A stretch of 64,000 nucleotides of DNA from Halobellus captivus (GTDB taxonomy: Archaea > Halobacteriota > Halobacteria > Halobacteriales > Haloferacaceae), in contig NZ_RDQE01000008.1 in NCBI RefSeq assembly GCF_003697845.1, forward strand, positions 62,001 to 126,000, written 5' to 3'. The position numbers and the translations under genes are program-made. Of this stretch, positions 42,195-52,055 are shown piece after piece (position 1 is the stretch's first letter; each line of letters starts with the position of its first letter). Under the pieces are notes generated by a model that saw only the letters and a list, made by a program, of their open reading frames with translations, did no database searches and was not told the origin of the DNA.

Positions 42195-43121
42195 TCAGAA
42201 GAACCCGCCGACCTGCGAGACGAGCTTCGGCACCTCCTCGGCGATCGCGTGGCGTTTTACCAGCCCGAAGCCGGCGAGGATGACGACGAATCCGGCGACG
42301 GTCGTCGCCGTCACCGGCTCCGCGAGGAGCACCGCGCCGGCGACCGTCGCGACCACGGGAACGACGTAGGAGACGAGGTTGATCTCGAACGCGCCGAGCC
42401 GGTCGAGGAGCGTGAAGTAGATCGTGTACGCCACGGCCGAGGAGAGCACGCCGAGGAATCCCAGCGCGACGAGCGCCGGCAGCTCGGTCGCGGGGAGTCG
42501 CTGTCCCTCGCCGAGCCCCAGGCTGAACCCGTGCATCAGGAGTCCGCCGAACAGCATCGCCCAGCCGGTGAGCGCGACGCTCGAGAACGTCGTCTCCACG
42601 ACGCGGAGTCCGACGCTGCTGAACGAGACCGAGACCACGCCGACGAAGATGAGCGCCACCCCGATCGTCACCCCGCCGGCCAGGTTCGCGGGGTCCGGCT
42701 GGGCGACGAGTCCGACGCCGACGAACGCGAGCACGACGCCGACCCCCCCTCGCAGGTCGAGGCTCGACTCGCCGACCCACATCGCCGCGACGGCCGCAGT
42801 GACGATGGGAACGAGGCTGTAGGTGATCGAGGCGATCCCGCTCGTCGTGTACTGCTGACCCGTGAACAACAGCGAGTTGTTGGCTGCCACGTTGAACCCG
42901 CCGCTGAGTCCGATCGCGGCGAGGTCGCCACGAGTCCGTGGAAACGGGTTCCGTTCGGTGAGGAGGACGTAGGTAACGAGGACCAACGCCGCGATGTCGA
43001 ACCGGTAGGCCGCGTACAACACGGGGGGATAGTACGCCAGTCCGACCTCGATGGCGACGAACGAGCCGCCCCACAGAGCCGAGAGGAGCGCGAACAGGAG
43101 GAAGTCGCGGTATCTGGACAC
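42195..43121 (-). CDS. EamA (drug/metabolite transporter) family permease
   Basis: A 308-residue membrane protein with ten predicted helices in two EamA repeats. The first begins LFALLSALWGGSFVAIEVGLAYYPPVLYAAYRF, the canonical DMT start, and the second begins near VGVVSVSFSSVGLRVVET. Family members export amino acids, metabolites or drugs by proton antiport; the substrate cannot be predicted. It is convergent with the peroxiredoxin gene. Confidence 0.9.
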   Translation of the reverse strand: MSRYRDFLLFALLSALWGGSFVAIEVGLAYYPPVLYAAYRFDIAALVLVTYVLLTERNPFPRTRGDLAAIGLSGGFNVAANNSLLFTGQQYTTSGIASITYSLVPIVTAAVAAMWVGESSLDLRGGVGVVLAFVGVGLVAQPDPANLAGGVTIGVALIFVGVVSVSFSSVGLRVVETTFSSVALTGWAMLFGGLLMHGFSLGLGEGQRLPATELPALVALGFLGVLSSAVAYTIYFTLLDRLGAFEINLVSYVVPVVATVAGAVLLAEPVTATTVAGFVVILAGFGLVKRHAIAEEVPKLVSQVGGFF

Positions 43122-43240
43122 GTTCGAGACGACGACGTCCGCCCGTATATCGGTGTCCGTTCCGGTCAGCGATCGGGGTTTCCGGGAGAAAGCGTTTCGC
43201 GATCGAGCTCAGGGAACGGGGCGACCGACGGACGAGCCCG

Positions 43241-43609
43241 TCAGCTCTCGATCTCGATCTCGGTTCCGGTCATCGCGGCGTCGACCGCCATCGGGAGCCG
43301 GACGGTGAGAATACCGTTCTGATACTCGGCCTCGATGGCGTCCTCGTCGATCGTCTTCGGGAACCGGAACCGGCGATGGTACGTCCGGCGCGTGCTGCGG
43401 AACTCGTCCTCGTGCTCGCCGGCGACGTTCAGCGTGCCGTCGTTCCACGAGACGGTGAGTTCCGCCGGATCGAACCCAGGGAGCTCGACCGCGAGGACGA
43501 ACTCGTCCTCCTGTTCGTATAGTTCGTAGTCGTCGCTCCCTCGTTCGAACAGTTTGCTTGGCAGGTCCATGCCTCCGGTCCACGTGCTGGCTGGTCGTGG
43601 AAGAGCCAT
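43241..43609 (-). CDS. Small heat shock protein (Hsp20/alpha-crystallin)
   Basis: ATP-independent chaperone that holds unfolding proteins. The 122-residue protein has the alpha-crystallin domain (EDEFVLAVELPGFDPAELTVSWNDGTLNVAGEHEDE) with A-x-x-x-N-G-I-L-T-V (EYQNGILTVRLP), the conserved end-of-domain motif. It is short, with a brief N-terminal arm. The start at MALPRP is chosen because a TATA-like CCATATACT (minus strand, about 43634-43642) is centred near 29 bp upstream. Confidence 0.93.
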   Translation of the reverse strand: MALPRPASTWTGGMDLPSKLFERGSDDYELYEQEDEFVLAVELPGFDPAELTVSWNDGTLNVAGEHEDEFRSTRRTYHRRFRFPKTIDEDAIEAEYQNGILTVRLPMAVDAAMTGTEIEIES

Positions 43610-43745
43610 GTCTACCACCTCGAATCCGTTCGGTAGTATATGGGCGGCTCAATAAAAATCTAACGAATCATGACATGTATTAACAATATATAGGGAGACG
43701 AAAAGCGGCGGGCGGAGGACGTGGTAGCTTGCCTGACGGGCGGGT

Positions 43746-44432
43746 TCACGTCTCGAGTCGGTCGAGGACCCCAGCCATCACCTTCGCTTCGGCACGGGAT
43801 AGGTGCTCCCAGACCGTGGTCGTTCCGAGTTCGAGTTCGTCGGCGACCGTCTCGATGCCGACATCTCCGCCGTGTTCGTAGTACCCCATCGCGATCGCGA
43901 CCGCCAGCACCTCGCGCTGTCGTGGCGTGAGATCCTCGAGAAAACGGGACAGCTCCAGCTGTGGCGGCCGCTCTATCTCCGACAGCGGTACGTTTCGGGC
44001 AAGTTCGACATCGTTGCCGCCCGCTTCCAGCGCGCGGATCACGGCCGAAAGGTCGTCGTCGGGCTCCAAATACAGCGTCCACCGCTCGATCCCGGCGGTG
44101 ATCGTCGTCCCCATCCGGTAGTGGATCCCGAGATCCGAGAGACGTTCGGCGATGCTGTCCCAGCGTTCGGCGTCGACGACGAGCGCCACGTAGACGTGGA
44201 ACCCTTCGAGCGGCGAGAGCGGCTCTGCCTCGACGACGGATTCCGCCTCTCGGAACGCCTCGAGGAATCCCTCGATGTCGTCACCCGGCCCGCGGAGCTC
44301 GATGATCCGCTTTCGCTCCGTCCCCCGCCCAGTCATCGAGGAGACCGAGCGGAGCGTCACCTCCGGGTAGCGAGCGCTGGCCCCGCACTCGGGCGTGTCG
44401 TGGTGGCGGATCCGGAGCGTCACTTCGCGCAT
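43746..44432 (-). CDS. HTH_10 (bacterio-opsin activator-type) transcriptional regulator
   Basis: A 228-residue regulator. Residues 1-155 form an alpha/beta sensory part (MREVTLRIRHHDTPECG .. ERWTLYLEPDDDLSAVIRALEAGG). The C terminus is an HTH_10 domain (LTPRQREVLAVAIAMGYYEHGGDVGIETVADELELGTTTVWEHLSRAEAKVM). The family is restricted to haloarchaea and relatives and controls neighbouring or metabolic genes. The ATG at 44432 opens the conserved N-terminal domain. It is divergent from the peptide ABC transporter operon, so it is a good candidate for its regulator (inference from position). Confidence 0.87.
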   Translation of the reverse strand: MREVTLRIRHHDTPECGASARYPEVTLRSVSSMTGRGTERKRIIELRGPGDDIEGFLEAFREAESVVEAEPLSPLEGFHVYVALVVDAERWDSIAERLSDLGIHYRMGTTITAGIERWTLYLEPDDDLSAVIRALEAGGNDVELARNVPLSEIERPPQLELSRFLEDLTPRQREVLAVAIAMGYYEHGGDVGIETVADELELGTTTVWEHLSRAEAKVMAGVLDRLET

Positions 44433-44529
44433 GGTCGAGGTGAGTCGGTGGAGGAACATAACGTGTTTCCCGTCGACCCGATCGACCCCGTCGCGATCGA
44501 CGGTGGAAGGCGATCAGAGCCCAAATCAA

Positions 44530-44709
44530 TTCGGGCAATGGTATATAAATAACGTCGAAAGTAGTAGATCCATTGAGAGTACAAATATGAAAACCGCAAG
44601 ACAGCAGCGGATTTAGAACTGGTAGTACACTCGTTGATCGGACCTCAGCGAAAAGTTTAAATTTATATTACCTAAATGGTGGGTATGGTGGCGTTTACCA
44701 CATAAACTC
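44530..44709 (+). promoter_or_regulatory. AT-rich promoter region of the peptide transporter operon
   Basis: The 277-bp gap between the HTH_10 regulator and the transporter is strikingly AT-rich after 44520. It holds two TATA-like stretches, GGTATATAAATAACG (about 44539-44553) and AAAGTTTAAATTTATATTAC (about 44652-44671). GTGG (44688-44691) and CCAC (44698-44701) form a short inverted repeat between the second TATA and the ATG at 44710. This suggests a regulated, possibly dual promoter. Confidence 0.6.
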
Positions 44710-46422
44710 ATGTCAGAAGAAAACACAAACAGTCCGTCGATCTCGGAGGCCGGGATAGACGCCGCAGATCTCGAAGGACCTAAAGTCGACCGGCGGACCG
44801 CGGTGAAGGTGTTCGGTGCGGCCGGGATGGGCGCACTCGCGGGCTGTGCCGGCGAGGGCGGTGGCGACGAGGGCAGTGGTGGTGATGGTAGCGGGGACGA
44901 CGGCTCCGGCGACGGGTCCGGCGGATCGGACCGGTACGGCGGGCGCCTTCAGGCAGCGTGGTGGACCGGCGACATCAGCAACCTCGATCCGGCGTACATC
45001 AGTACGGGGATCTACTTCCAGCTCTCGGTCAACATCTTCAACGGGCTCGTCATGGCCAACGAGAACCTGGAGATCGTCCCGGACCTAGCGACGGATTGGA
45101 CCGTCGAGAACGACGGGACGAGGATGGTCTTCGACCTCCGCGACGACGTGTCGTTCCACAACGGGGACCACTTCACGGCCGAGGACGTCAAGTACACGAT
45201 CGAACGGAACATCGAACGCGAGGCGCCCCACAACCTGGAGAACGAACTCATCGCGGTCGAGGACGGGGCCGTCGAGGTCATCGACGACTACACGGTCGCG
45301 TTGAACTGGGAGGCACCGCTCGCGTCCGCGCTCGCGCTCCTCACCACCGGTCCGGGTCGCGCGGCGACGATCGTGAACGAGACCGCGTTCGAGGAGATGG
45401 GTGCCGACGCGTACAACCTCGAACCCGTGGGTACCGGTCCGTTCCAGGTCAGTAACCACGACACGGGATCGGAGATAATCCTCGACAAGTTCGACGACTA
45501 CTTCAGGGAGGACGAGGACGGCAACTCGCTTCCGTACCTCGACGGCGTCGACGTCAGTCTGATTCCCGAGCCCGGAACCGTCGTGAACACCCTCCAGTCG
45601 GGAGACATCCAGTTCACGAACCTCCTCCCGTTGGGCAACATCTCCGAAGTCGAGGACAGCCCGGACGCCGGGGTCAGCAGTACGATAGGGAACACGTGGG
45701 CCGGCGTGATCTTCAATCACGCCCGCGAGCCGTTCGACGCCCTCGAGACGCGCCTCGGCATCGCCAAGGCCATCGACAACGAGGCGTTCGTCGAGTCCGC
45801 GTACTTCAACTACGGCGTCGCGAACCCCGGCGTCTTCTCGCCGAGCCCCGAGTGGATCTGGCGGGAGCCCGAAGAGAAACCGGACGATCAGGCCTACGCA
45901 CCCGAGGAAGCGCGGGAGCTGTTGGAGGAGAGCGGTGCGATGGACACCACCATCAGCATCCTCGCGAACCCGGAGAACCTGCGTGCCTCGCGGGTCCTGA
46001 ACCAACAGTTGAACGCGGTCGGCCTCGACTCCGAAGTCGAGCAGGTGACCTCCGCGACGTTCTGGGAGCGGTTCGACTACGACGGCGACTTCGACATCCT
46101 GCTCAGCGGAAGCGTCGACAAGCCCGACCCCGAGGAGTCGGTCTGGAACTTCTTCCGGCTGCCAGAGGAGGACGGCGTCTGGAACTGGGCGCAGTACCGC
46201 AACCAGGAGGTCCATGACCTCCTCGGCGAACAACGCCGTCAGATCGATCAGGAGGAGCGTCGTGAAACGCTCTGGGAGGTCGAGGACATCCTCATCCAGG
46301 AGGCAGCCTCCGGATTCATCGGACACCAGGAGGACGTCTGTGGGATCCGCAACGAGGTGAACGGCTTCGTCCACATCCCCGCGTTCGTCCGGAAATTCGA
46401 GCCTGTATGGTTGGATGAATAG
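44710..46422 (+). CDS. ABC transporter substrate-binding protein (family 5, peptide)
   Basis: Extracellular solute-binding protein of a Dpp/Opp-type importer. The 570-residue protein has a Tat-type N terminus (VDRRTAVKVFGAAGMGALAGC) with twin Arg and a lipobox Cys, then a Gly/Ser/Asp linker, so it is exported folded and lipid-anchored. The mature part has the SBP_bac_5 pattern: PDLATDWTVENDGTRMVFDLRDDVSFHNGDHFTAEDVKYTIER, then GTGPFQV. The substrates are probably di- or oligopeptides (peptidase genes lie downstream). It is the first gene of a five-gene operon. Confidence 0.94.
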   Translation: MSEENTNSPSISEAGIDAADLEGPKVDRRTAVKVFGAAGMGALAGCAGEGGGDEGSGGDGSGDDGSGDGSGGSDRYGGRLQAAWWTGDISNLDPAYISTGIYFQLSVNIFNGLVMANENLEIVPDLATDWTVENDGTRMVFDLRDDVSFHNGDHFTAEDVKYTIERNIEREAPHNLENELIAVEDGAVEVIDDYTVALNWEAPLASALALLTTGPGRAATIVNETAFEEMGADAYNLEPVGTGPFQVSNHDTGSEIILDKFDDYFREDEDGNSLPYLDGVDVSLIPEPGTVVNTLQSGDIQFTNLLPLGNISEVEDSPDAGVSSTIGNTWAGVIFNHAREPFDALETRLGIAKAIDNEAFVESAYFNYGVANPGVFSPSPEWIWREPEEKPDDQAYAPEEARELLEESGAMDTTISILANPENLRASRVLNQQLNAVGLDSEVEQVTSATFWERFDYDGDFDILLSGSVDKPDPEESVWNFFRLPEEDGVWNWAQYRNQEVHDLLGEQRRQIDQEERRETLWEVEDILIQEAASGFIGHQEDVCGIRNEVNGFVHIPAFVRKFEPVWLDE

Positions 46423-46441
46423 GACGCGCGGTGACCGCTAA

Positions 46442-47401
46442 ATGAAAAAGTACATCGCTAAACGCGTCCTCAACGCACTGTTCGTCGTTTGGCTGGTAGC
46501 GACGGTGGTGTTCTTCGGGCTACGGGCCATCCCCGGCGGGCCCGTTCGGACGATGCTGGGTGCCGAGGCCACCGAGGAGGCGGTAAACCGGATGCGTGCT
46601 GAACTCGGTCTCGATCAGCCACTCTACGTCCAGTACGTCGAATGGATGATCGACCTGGTGACGTTCGATCTCGGACAGAGCCTCACCTCAGGCGAACAGA
46701 TCAGCGTGATGATGGCAAGCGCCGTCCCACGGACGCTCTCGATCGCGCTGATCGGGGTCGTCGTCGGCCTCGGGATCGCACTTCCGACCGGGATCATCAG
46801 CGCGACCCGAAAGGGGCAGCGCTCGGACTACGTCGCGACCGTCGCGGCCTTCCTCGGACTCTCGATGCCGGCGTTCTTCATCGGCATCCTGTTGGCGCTC
46901 GTCTTCGGCGTCTGGTGGGGCGTCCTCCCGATCGTCGGATACGCCCCGCTACAGGAGGACGGGATCGTCGAGTGGTTCCGTCGGATCCTTCTCCCCGGGA
47001 TCTCCGTCGGCGTTCCGTACGCGGCCGTGGTGATGCGGATGACGCGATCCTCGCTGCTCGAGGTACTCGACGCGGAGTACATGCGGACGGCGAAGGCTAA
47101 GGGCGTCGGTCGAACCACGAGGCTGTACAAACACGCGATGCAGAACGCGCTCATTCCAGTGGTTACCGTCGCCGGGATCCAGATCGCGCTCGTGCTCGTC
47201 GGAAGCGTCACTGTGGAACTCGTCTTCGGTATTCAGGGGATCGGTCGGCTCCTCGTCGACGCGATCCTCGATCGCAACTATCCCGTCACCCAGGCGGTGA
47301 TCCTCCTCGTCGCGTCGATCATGGTATTCATGAACCTCTCAGTCGACATCATTTACACGTTCCTCGATCCGCGGATCCGCTACGGGGATGAGGCGTCATG
47401 A
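46442..47401 (+). CDS. Peptide ABC transporter permease, DppB type
   Basis: First membrane subunit of the importer, 319 residues. It opens MKKYIAKRVLNALFVVWLVATVVFFGLRAIPGGP, the DppB/OppB N terminus, has about six helices and contains the coupling motif for the ATPase (EYMRTAKAKGVGRTTRLYKHAMQNALIPVVT). The gene starts 20 bp after the binding protein gene and overlaps the next permease by 4 bp. Confidence 0.95.
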   Translation: MKKYIAKRVLNALFVVWLVATVVFFGLRAIPGGPVRTMLGAEATEEAVNRMRAELGLDQPLYVQYVEWMIDLVTFDLGQSLTSGEQISVMMASAVPRTLSIALIGVVVGLGIALPTGIISATRKGQRSDYVATVAAFLGLSMPAFFIGILLALVFGVWWGVLPIVGYAPLQEDGIVEWFRRILLPGISVGVPYAAVVMRMTRSSLLEVLDAEYMRTAKAKGVGRTTRLYKHAMQNALIPVVTVAGIQIALVLVGSVTVELVFGIQGIGRLLVDAILDRNYPVTQAVILLVASIMVFMNLSVDIIYTFLDPRIRYGDEAS

Positions 47402-48408
47402 GCAACGATCACACTACGTCCGGCCGGTCGGACTCGGACGCGCTCGACCCCGACGAACGGGAACGGATCGCTCGACGGTATCGCGACGAATCGCCGGTCG
47501 AATCGACCGAAAACAGGGGAGTGTATCGCCGAATACGCGATCAGATCCTCTCCGACAAGAAGGCGATCTTCGGCGCGACGATGGTGCTACTGTTCGTGTT
47601 CACGGCGATGTTCGCGCCGATGATCGCCCCGTACGAACAGGACGAAACGTTCGGAATCAACCAGGAGCCGAACAGCTATTCCGAGGGTGACTACACCGGC
47701 AACGGTGAGATCGACCGAGTGTGGCATGTGCTCGGGACCGACTCGTTCGGTCATGACTTGTTCACTCGTATCGTCTTCGGGGCGCGGATCTCGCTTCTGG
47801 TCGCGCTGACGACCGTGGCGTTCGCGTTTACCGTGGGGACCGCGATCGGGTTGATAGCCGGCTATTACGGCGGCCTGATCGACGAGTTGTTGATGCGATA
47901 CGTCGACTTCCAGTGGGCGTTCCCCTCGATCATCCTCGCCGCAGGGTTGATCGCGTTCCTCGGCGGGCTCGGAGTGACGAACGTGGTGATCGCGATCGGG
48001 GTCGCCTTTATCGACGACTTCGCCCGATTGGTTCGGGGGGAGGTGTTGTCGATACGGGAGGAGGAGTACGTCCTCGCCGCCCGAGCGATCGGGACGAGCG
48101 ACCGACGGATCATGACCAAGGAGATACTCCCCAACGCCGTCGCGCCGATCATCGTCCAGATGACGCTTATGATCCCCCTTGCGATCATCGCGGAGGCGGC
48201 CCTCTCCTTCCTCGGTCTCGGGGTCAAACCTACGACGCCGACCTGGGGGCTGTTGCTCGCGGAGGGGCGCCAGTACATCAACCAGGCGTGGTGGATCAGC
48301 GTCTTCCCCGGCCTGGCGATCATGGTCGTCGTGCTGGCGTTTAACATGTTCGGTGACAGCCTCCGGGACGCGTTCGATGTCAAGCAATCGGAGGTGTCGG
48401 AGAAATGA
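47398..48408 (+). CDS. Peptide ABC transporter permease, DppC type
   Basis: Second membrane subunit, 336 residues. A charged cytoplasmic N terminus of about 55 residues is followed by the OppC_N-like helix (KKAIFGATMVLLFVFTAMFAPMIAPYEQ). The segment HVLGTDSFGHDLFTRIVFGARISLLVAL is typical of DppC, and the coupling helix EEYVLAARAIGTSDRRIMTKEILPNAVAPIIV follows. It overlaps both flanking genes by ATGA, showing tight translational coupling. Confidence 0.95.
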   Translation: MSNDHTTSGRSDSDALDPDERERIARRYRDESPVESTENRGVYRRIRDQILSDKKAIFGATMVLLFVFTAMFAPMIAPYEQDETFGINQEPNSYSEGDYTGNGEIDRVWHVLGTDSFGHDLFTRIVFGARISLLVALTTVAFAFTVGTAIGLIAGYYGGLIDELLMRYVDFQWAFPSIILAAGLIAFLGGLGVTNVVIAIGVAFIDDFARLVRGEVLSIREEEYVLAARAIGTSDRRIMTKEILPNAVAPIIVQMTLMIPLAIIAEAALSFLGLGVKPTTPTWGLLLAEGRQYINQAWWISVFPGLAIMVVVLAFNMFGDSLRDAFDVKQSEVSEK

Positions 48409-49451
48409 CGATGCTGCAGATAGAGAACCTCCGGACGGAGTTCGAGACGCCTCGAGGGACGGTCACCGCGGTCAACGGTGTCGACTTACACATCGACAAC
48501 GGCGAGATAGTCGGGCTCGTCGGCGAGAGCGGGAGCGGAAAGAGCGTCCTCGCACAGAGCGTCATGCGGCTCGTAGAGGACCCCGGTGAGATCACCGCGG
48601 ACGAACTGCTGTTCAAGGGCGAACCGCTGCTCGAGAAGTCGGAAGCGGAGATGACGACGATCCGCGGCAACGAGATCTCGATGGTGTTTCAAGACCCGAT
48701 GAACAGCCTGAATCCCACGATAACCGTGGGAGAACAGATCGCGGAGACCGTCCGACTCCATCAGGACATCGGCGAATCGATCTCGCTTCCGGCGGAGATG
48801 AAACGGAAGATAATCGGCGCCTCGAAAGCTAGCGAATCGTGGCGCCGGGCCATAGAGATGCTGGAGTCGGTTCAGATCCCGCATCCGGAGAGCCGTGCGA
48901 CGGATTATCCCCACGAGTTCAGCGGTGGAATGCGCCAGCGCGCGATGATCGCGATCGCGCTCTCGTGTGAGCCTGACCTCCTGATCGCCGACGAGCCGAC
49001 GACGGCGCTCGACGTGACCATTCAGGCGCAGATCCTCGAGGAATTACATAGCATTCTCGAGGTGTTCGATACGTCCATCCTACTCATCACGCACGACTTG
49101 GCGGTGGTCGCTGAGACGTGCGACCGGGTGAACGTCATGTATGCCGGGGAGATGGTCGAACGGGCGACCACCCGGGAGCTGTTCTCGAACCCCCAGCACC
49201 CCTACACGCAGGCGCTTCTCGCGAGCACTCCGCAGGTCGAGACGGCGGTAGAGGAGTTGGAACCCATCCCGGGGACCGTTCCCGAACCGATAGACATCCC
49301 GTACGCGTGTCACTTCGCGCCGCGCTGCCCGGAGGCGAAAGAGGAGTGTTTCGAGGTCGATCCGGCGTTCAGACGTGTCGGCAGCGAGGATCACGAGGCG
49401 GCGTGTATCCGCCGTGAGCCGGTGGACGGCGAGGTGATCGAGAATGAGTGA
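48405..49451 (+). CDS. Peptide ABC transporter ATP-binding protein, DppD type
   Basis: First ATPase subunit, 348 residues: Walker A GESGSGKS (near residue 42), signature [15 protein letters not shown], Walker [13 protein letters not shown], and the oligopeptide-type C-terminal extension with [15 protein letters not shown] and ACIRREP Cys residues. It overlaps the second ATPase gene by 8 bp. Confidence 0.95.
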   Translation: MTMLQIENLRTEFETPRGTVTAVNGVDLHIDNGEIVGLVGESGSGKSVLAQSVMRLVEDPGEITADELLFKGEPLLEKSEAEMTTIRGNEISMVFQDPMNSLNPTITVGEQIAETVRLHQDIGESISLPAEMKRKIIGASKASESWRRAIEMLESVQIPHPESRATDYPHEFSGGMRQRAMIAIALSCEPDLLIADEPTTALDVTIQAQILEELHSILEVFDTSILLITHDLAVVAETCDRVNVMYAGEMVERATTRELFSNPQHPYTQALLASTPQVETAVEELEPIPGTVPEPIDIPYACHFAPRCPEAKEECFEVDPAFRRVGSEDHEAACIRREPVDGEVIENE

Positions 49452-50811
49452 AACCGATATGACGGACGTCGGAGTGGAGGATACTGACCGGAACTCGAGC
49501 GAGGGTCCGCTGCTCCAAGCGGACGGACTGAAGAAGTACTTCGATCAGTCCGACGGGATGCTTGACCGGCTTCTCGGCCCCGCCTCGAAAGTCAAGGCCG
49601 TCGACGGCGTCGATTTCGAACTCGGCCGGCAGGAAACGGTCGCGGTCGTCGGCGAGTCCGGCTGTGGAAAAAGTACGCTCGGGAAAACGCTCCTCAACCT
49701 CCATGACCCGACGGGCGGGGAAGTCCGACTGGGTGGGACCGAGATCGGCGGCCTCTCCGACAAGGAGATGCTCCCGTACCGCAAGGAGATCCAGATGATC
49801 TTCCAGGACCCGCTCGCGTCGTTGAACCCGCGACAGACCGTCGGCGACATCATCAAGGCGCCGTTGGAGGTCCACGGTATCGGCGAGGACGACGCGGACC
49901 GGACGGAACGCGTGCGGTCGCTGCTCGACCGGGTCGGGCTCTCCCCCGACTACTTGGAACGATACCCGCACCAGTTCAGCGGCGGGCAACAACAGCGGAT
50001 CGGGATCGCTCGAGCGCTCGCGTTGGAACCGCGGGTCCTCATCGCCGACGAACCGGTGAGCGCCCTGGACGTCTCGGTCCAGGCGCAGATACTCAACCTC
50101 CTCAGCACGTTCCAGGAGGAGTTCGGGCTGTCGATCCTGTTCATCACCCACGACCTCAGCGTGGTCCGGTACATCGCGGACCGGGTCCTGGTGATGTACT
50201 TAGGCGAGATCGTCGAGTCCGCGCCGGTCGACGAGCTGTTCGAGAGCCCGCAACATCCCTACACACAGTCGCTCCTCTCGTCGGTGCCGCGGATCGACCC
50301 GGAGGAACGGTCCGACCGGATCACGCTTCGTGGCGTGGTGCCGTCGCCGATGGATCCGCCCAGCGGGTGTCGGTTCCACACGCGGTGCCCGGTCGTCATT
50401 CCGCCCGAGGGCTGGTCCGGAACCAAAGAGGCGTTTCGATCCGCCTTCCGGTTCCGGAACCAACTGCTCTCGGAGGATATCGACATCGAAAACATCGAGA
50501 CGCATCTCGAGGCGAGAAGCGGCCGCGCTACGACCGAAGCGGTCGCGGAGGAGGTGATCGCGGATACCTACCCCGGATCGCCGGAGGACCTTCCCGGAGG
50601 GAAACGAGAGGCGATCGAGTCCGCGGCGACCGCGCTCGCGAAAGGGGACGACGAGGAAGCAGCGTCGATCGTCTCCGAGGCGTTCCCCTCCCCGTGTGAA
50701 CGTCGGACGCCGACGGAACACCGGCACGCGAGCGATCACGCCGTGCGCTGTCATCGGCTCGACCCGTCGGCGCCGGGACAGCCACGGCGGATCGGCGCGG
50801 ACGACGATTGA
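49444..50811 (+). CDS. Peptide ABC transporter ATP-binding protein, DppF type, with long C terminus
   Basis: Second ATPase subunit with Walker [10 protein letters not shown], signature [15 protein letters not shown] and Walker [13 protein letters not shown], followed by the oligopeptide C-terminal cysteine motif CRFHTRCP. It has 455 residues, about 110-120 more than bacterial DppF. The extra part ([30 protein letters not shown] and an Ala/Glu-rich helix) is inserted before a second Cys/His cluster ([23 protein letters not shown]). Long versions occur in haloarchaea; the insert role is unknown. Last gene of the operon, followed by a convergent peptidase gene. Confidence 0.93.
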   Translation: MSETDMTDVGVEDTDRNSSEGPLLQADGLKKYFDQSDGMLDRLLGPASKVKAVDGVDFELGRQETVAVVGESGCGKSTLGKTLLNLHDPTGGEVRLGGTEIGGLSDKEMLPYRKEIQMIFQDPLASLNPRQTVGDIIKAPLEVHGIGEDDADRTERVRSLLDRVGLSPDYLERYPHQFSGGQQQRIGIARALALEPRVLIADEPVSALDVSVQAQILNLLSTFQEEFGLSILFITHDLSVVRYIADRVLVMYLGEIVESAPVDELFESPQHPYTQSLLSSVPRIDPEERSDRITLRGVVPSPMDPPSGCRFHTRCPVVIPPEGWSGTKEAFRSAFRFRNQLLSEDIDIENIETHLEARSGRATTEAVAEEVIADTYPGSPEDLPGGKREAIESAATALAKGDDEEAASIVSEAFPSPCERRTPTEHRHASDHAVRCHRLDPSAPGQPRRIGADDD

Positions 50812-50849
50812 GAGAGATCGGACGACAGTCGGGAAGGACCGGACGACGG

Positions 50850-52019
50850 TCAGGACGGGTCGGCGGCTCGCGGGGTCAGCGAGAGCGGGTAGTCGACCAG
50901 GTTCTCGAACCCGTCACGGGTGACGACGACGAGGTCCTCGAGGCGAACGCCGCCCCGGTCGGGGTCGTACACGCCCGGTTCGACCGTCACCACGTGGCCT
51001 GGCCGTAGCTCGCGGTCGTCGGTCAGTCCCGGCCCCTCGTGGAGGCTGACCCCTATCCCGTGGCCGACACCGTGATAGAACCCGGTCGAGACGTCTCCGA
51101 CGCCGTATCCGGCCTCCGAGAGCACGTCCGAGGCGGCCTCGTGAACCGCGGCCGCGCGGACGCCGGCCCCCGCATCGAGGACGGACATCGCTGTCTCTCT
51201 GGCCTCGAGGACCGCGTCGTAGGCGGTCTCGACCCACGGGTCGGGTGAGCCGACCGTGAACGTCCGCGTGACGTCCCCGTAGTACCCGTGTGGACCGCGC
51301 GGCGAGAGGTCTATCAGTACGGACTCACCGGGTCGGATCCCGTCGGTTCCCGTGAAGTGAAGATCGGCGCAGGTCGACCCCGCGCCGATGACGGAGTTCC
51401 CGGACGGGTCCACGCCCCGTCGGGAGAGTTCGGCGTTGATCTCGCGACGCAGGACCTCCGTCGTCAACACGTTGCCGTCCCAGCGGGTCACGTCGCCGTC
51501 GACGGTCGCTTCGGCGAGGACGGCCTCGGCACGTTCCAGCCCTCGTTGTGCCGCGTGCTCGACCGATTCCAAGCAACGTTGCTCCCGTTCGGTCTTGCGC
51601 TCGCGCGCGCTCTCGACCGCACCCGTGGTGACGACCTCGTGTCCCGCCGTCGAGAGCCGGGCGTACACGTCGTGGCGGATCGCGGGGGGAACCGCGACCG
51701 CCCCGTCGACGTCGCGGTCCGCGAGGACGGCGAGCACGGCATCGACCGGATCCGGTTCAGCCCGGTCGCCGTAGCCGACGACGGCCGTCCCCGGGAACTC
51801 CCGTTCCGCCTGCTCGTCGAAGAGGGACGGCGGGAAGAGCAGGGCGTCGCCGTCGTGATACGCGAACGCGTACGCTCGGTCGGGGCCCGAGAAGCGCGTG
51901 AGGTACCTGAGGTCGTCGTCGAAGCGGTCGGCGACGTGAACGAACGCCGCGGCGTCCGCGTCGGTCAGCACCTCGGCCAGGAAGCCGTACTCCGTCTCCG
52001 GTTCGTCCGGGTGGTCCAT
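50850..52019 (-). CDS. M24 family Xaa-Pro aminopeptidase
   Basis: Metal-dependent peptidase that removes N-terminal residues before proline. The 389-residue protein keeps all M24 ligands: two Asp in [21 protein letters not shown], His in [14 protein letters not shown], Glu in VTVEPGVY and Glu in [10 protein letters not shown]. Two starts are possible, 52034 and 52019. The shorter one ([12 protein letters not shown]) is preferred because the TATA-like GATATAAA (minus strand, about 52042-52049) is centred 26-27 bp from it, as for a leaderless mRNA. It probably digests peptides brought in by the adjacent transporter. Confidence 0.93.
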   Translation of the reverse strand: MDHPDEPETEYGFLAEVLTDADAAAFVHVADRFDDDLRYLTRFSGPDRAYAFAYHDGDALLFPPSLFDEQAEREFPGTAVVGYGDRAEPDPVDAVLAVLADRDVDGAVAVPPAIRHDVYARLSTAGHEVVTTGAVESARERKTEREQRCLESVEHAAQRGLERAEAVLAEATVDGDVTRWDGNVLTTEVLRREINAELSRRGVDPSGNSVIGAGSTCADLHFTGTDGIRPGESVLIDLSPRGPHGYYGDVTRTFTVGSPDPWVETAYDAVLEARETAMSVLDAGAGVRAAAVHEAASDVLSEAGYGVGDVSTGFYHGVGHGIGVSLHEGPGLTDDRELRPGHVVTVEPGVYDPDRGGVRLEDLVVVTRDGFENLVDYPLSLTPRAADPS

Positions 52020-52055
52020 ACGAACACGGAGCATGACATCCGATATAAACGCACC

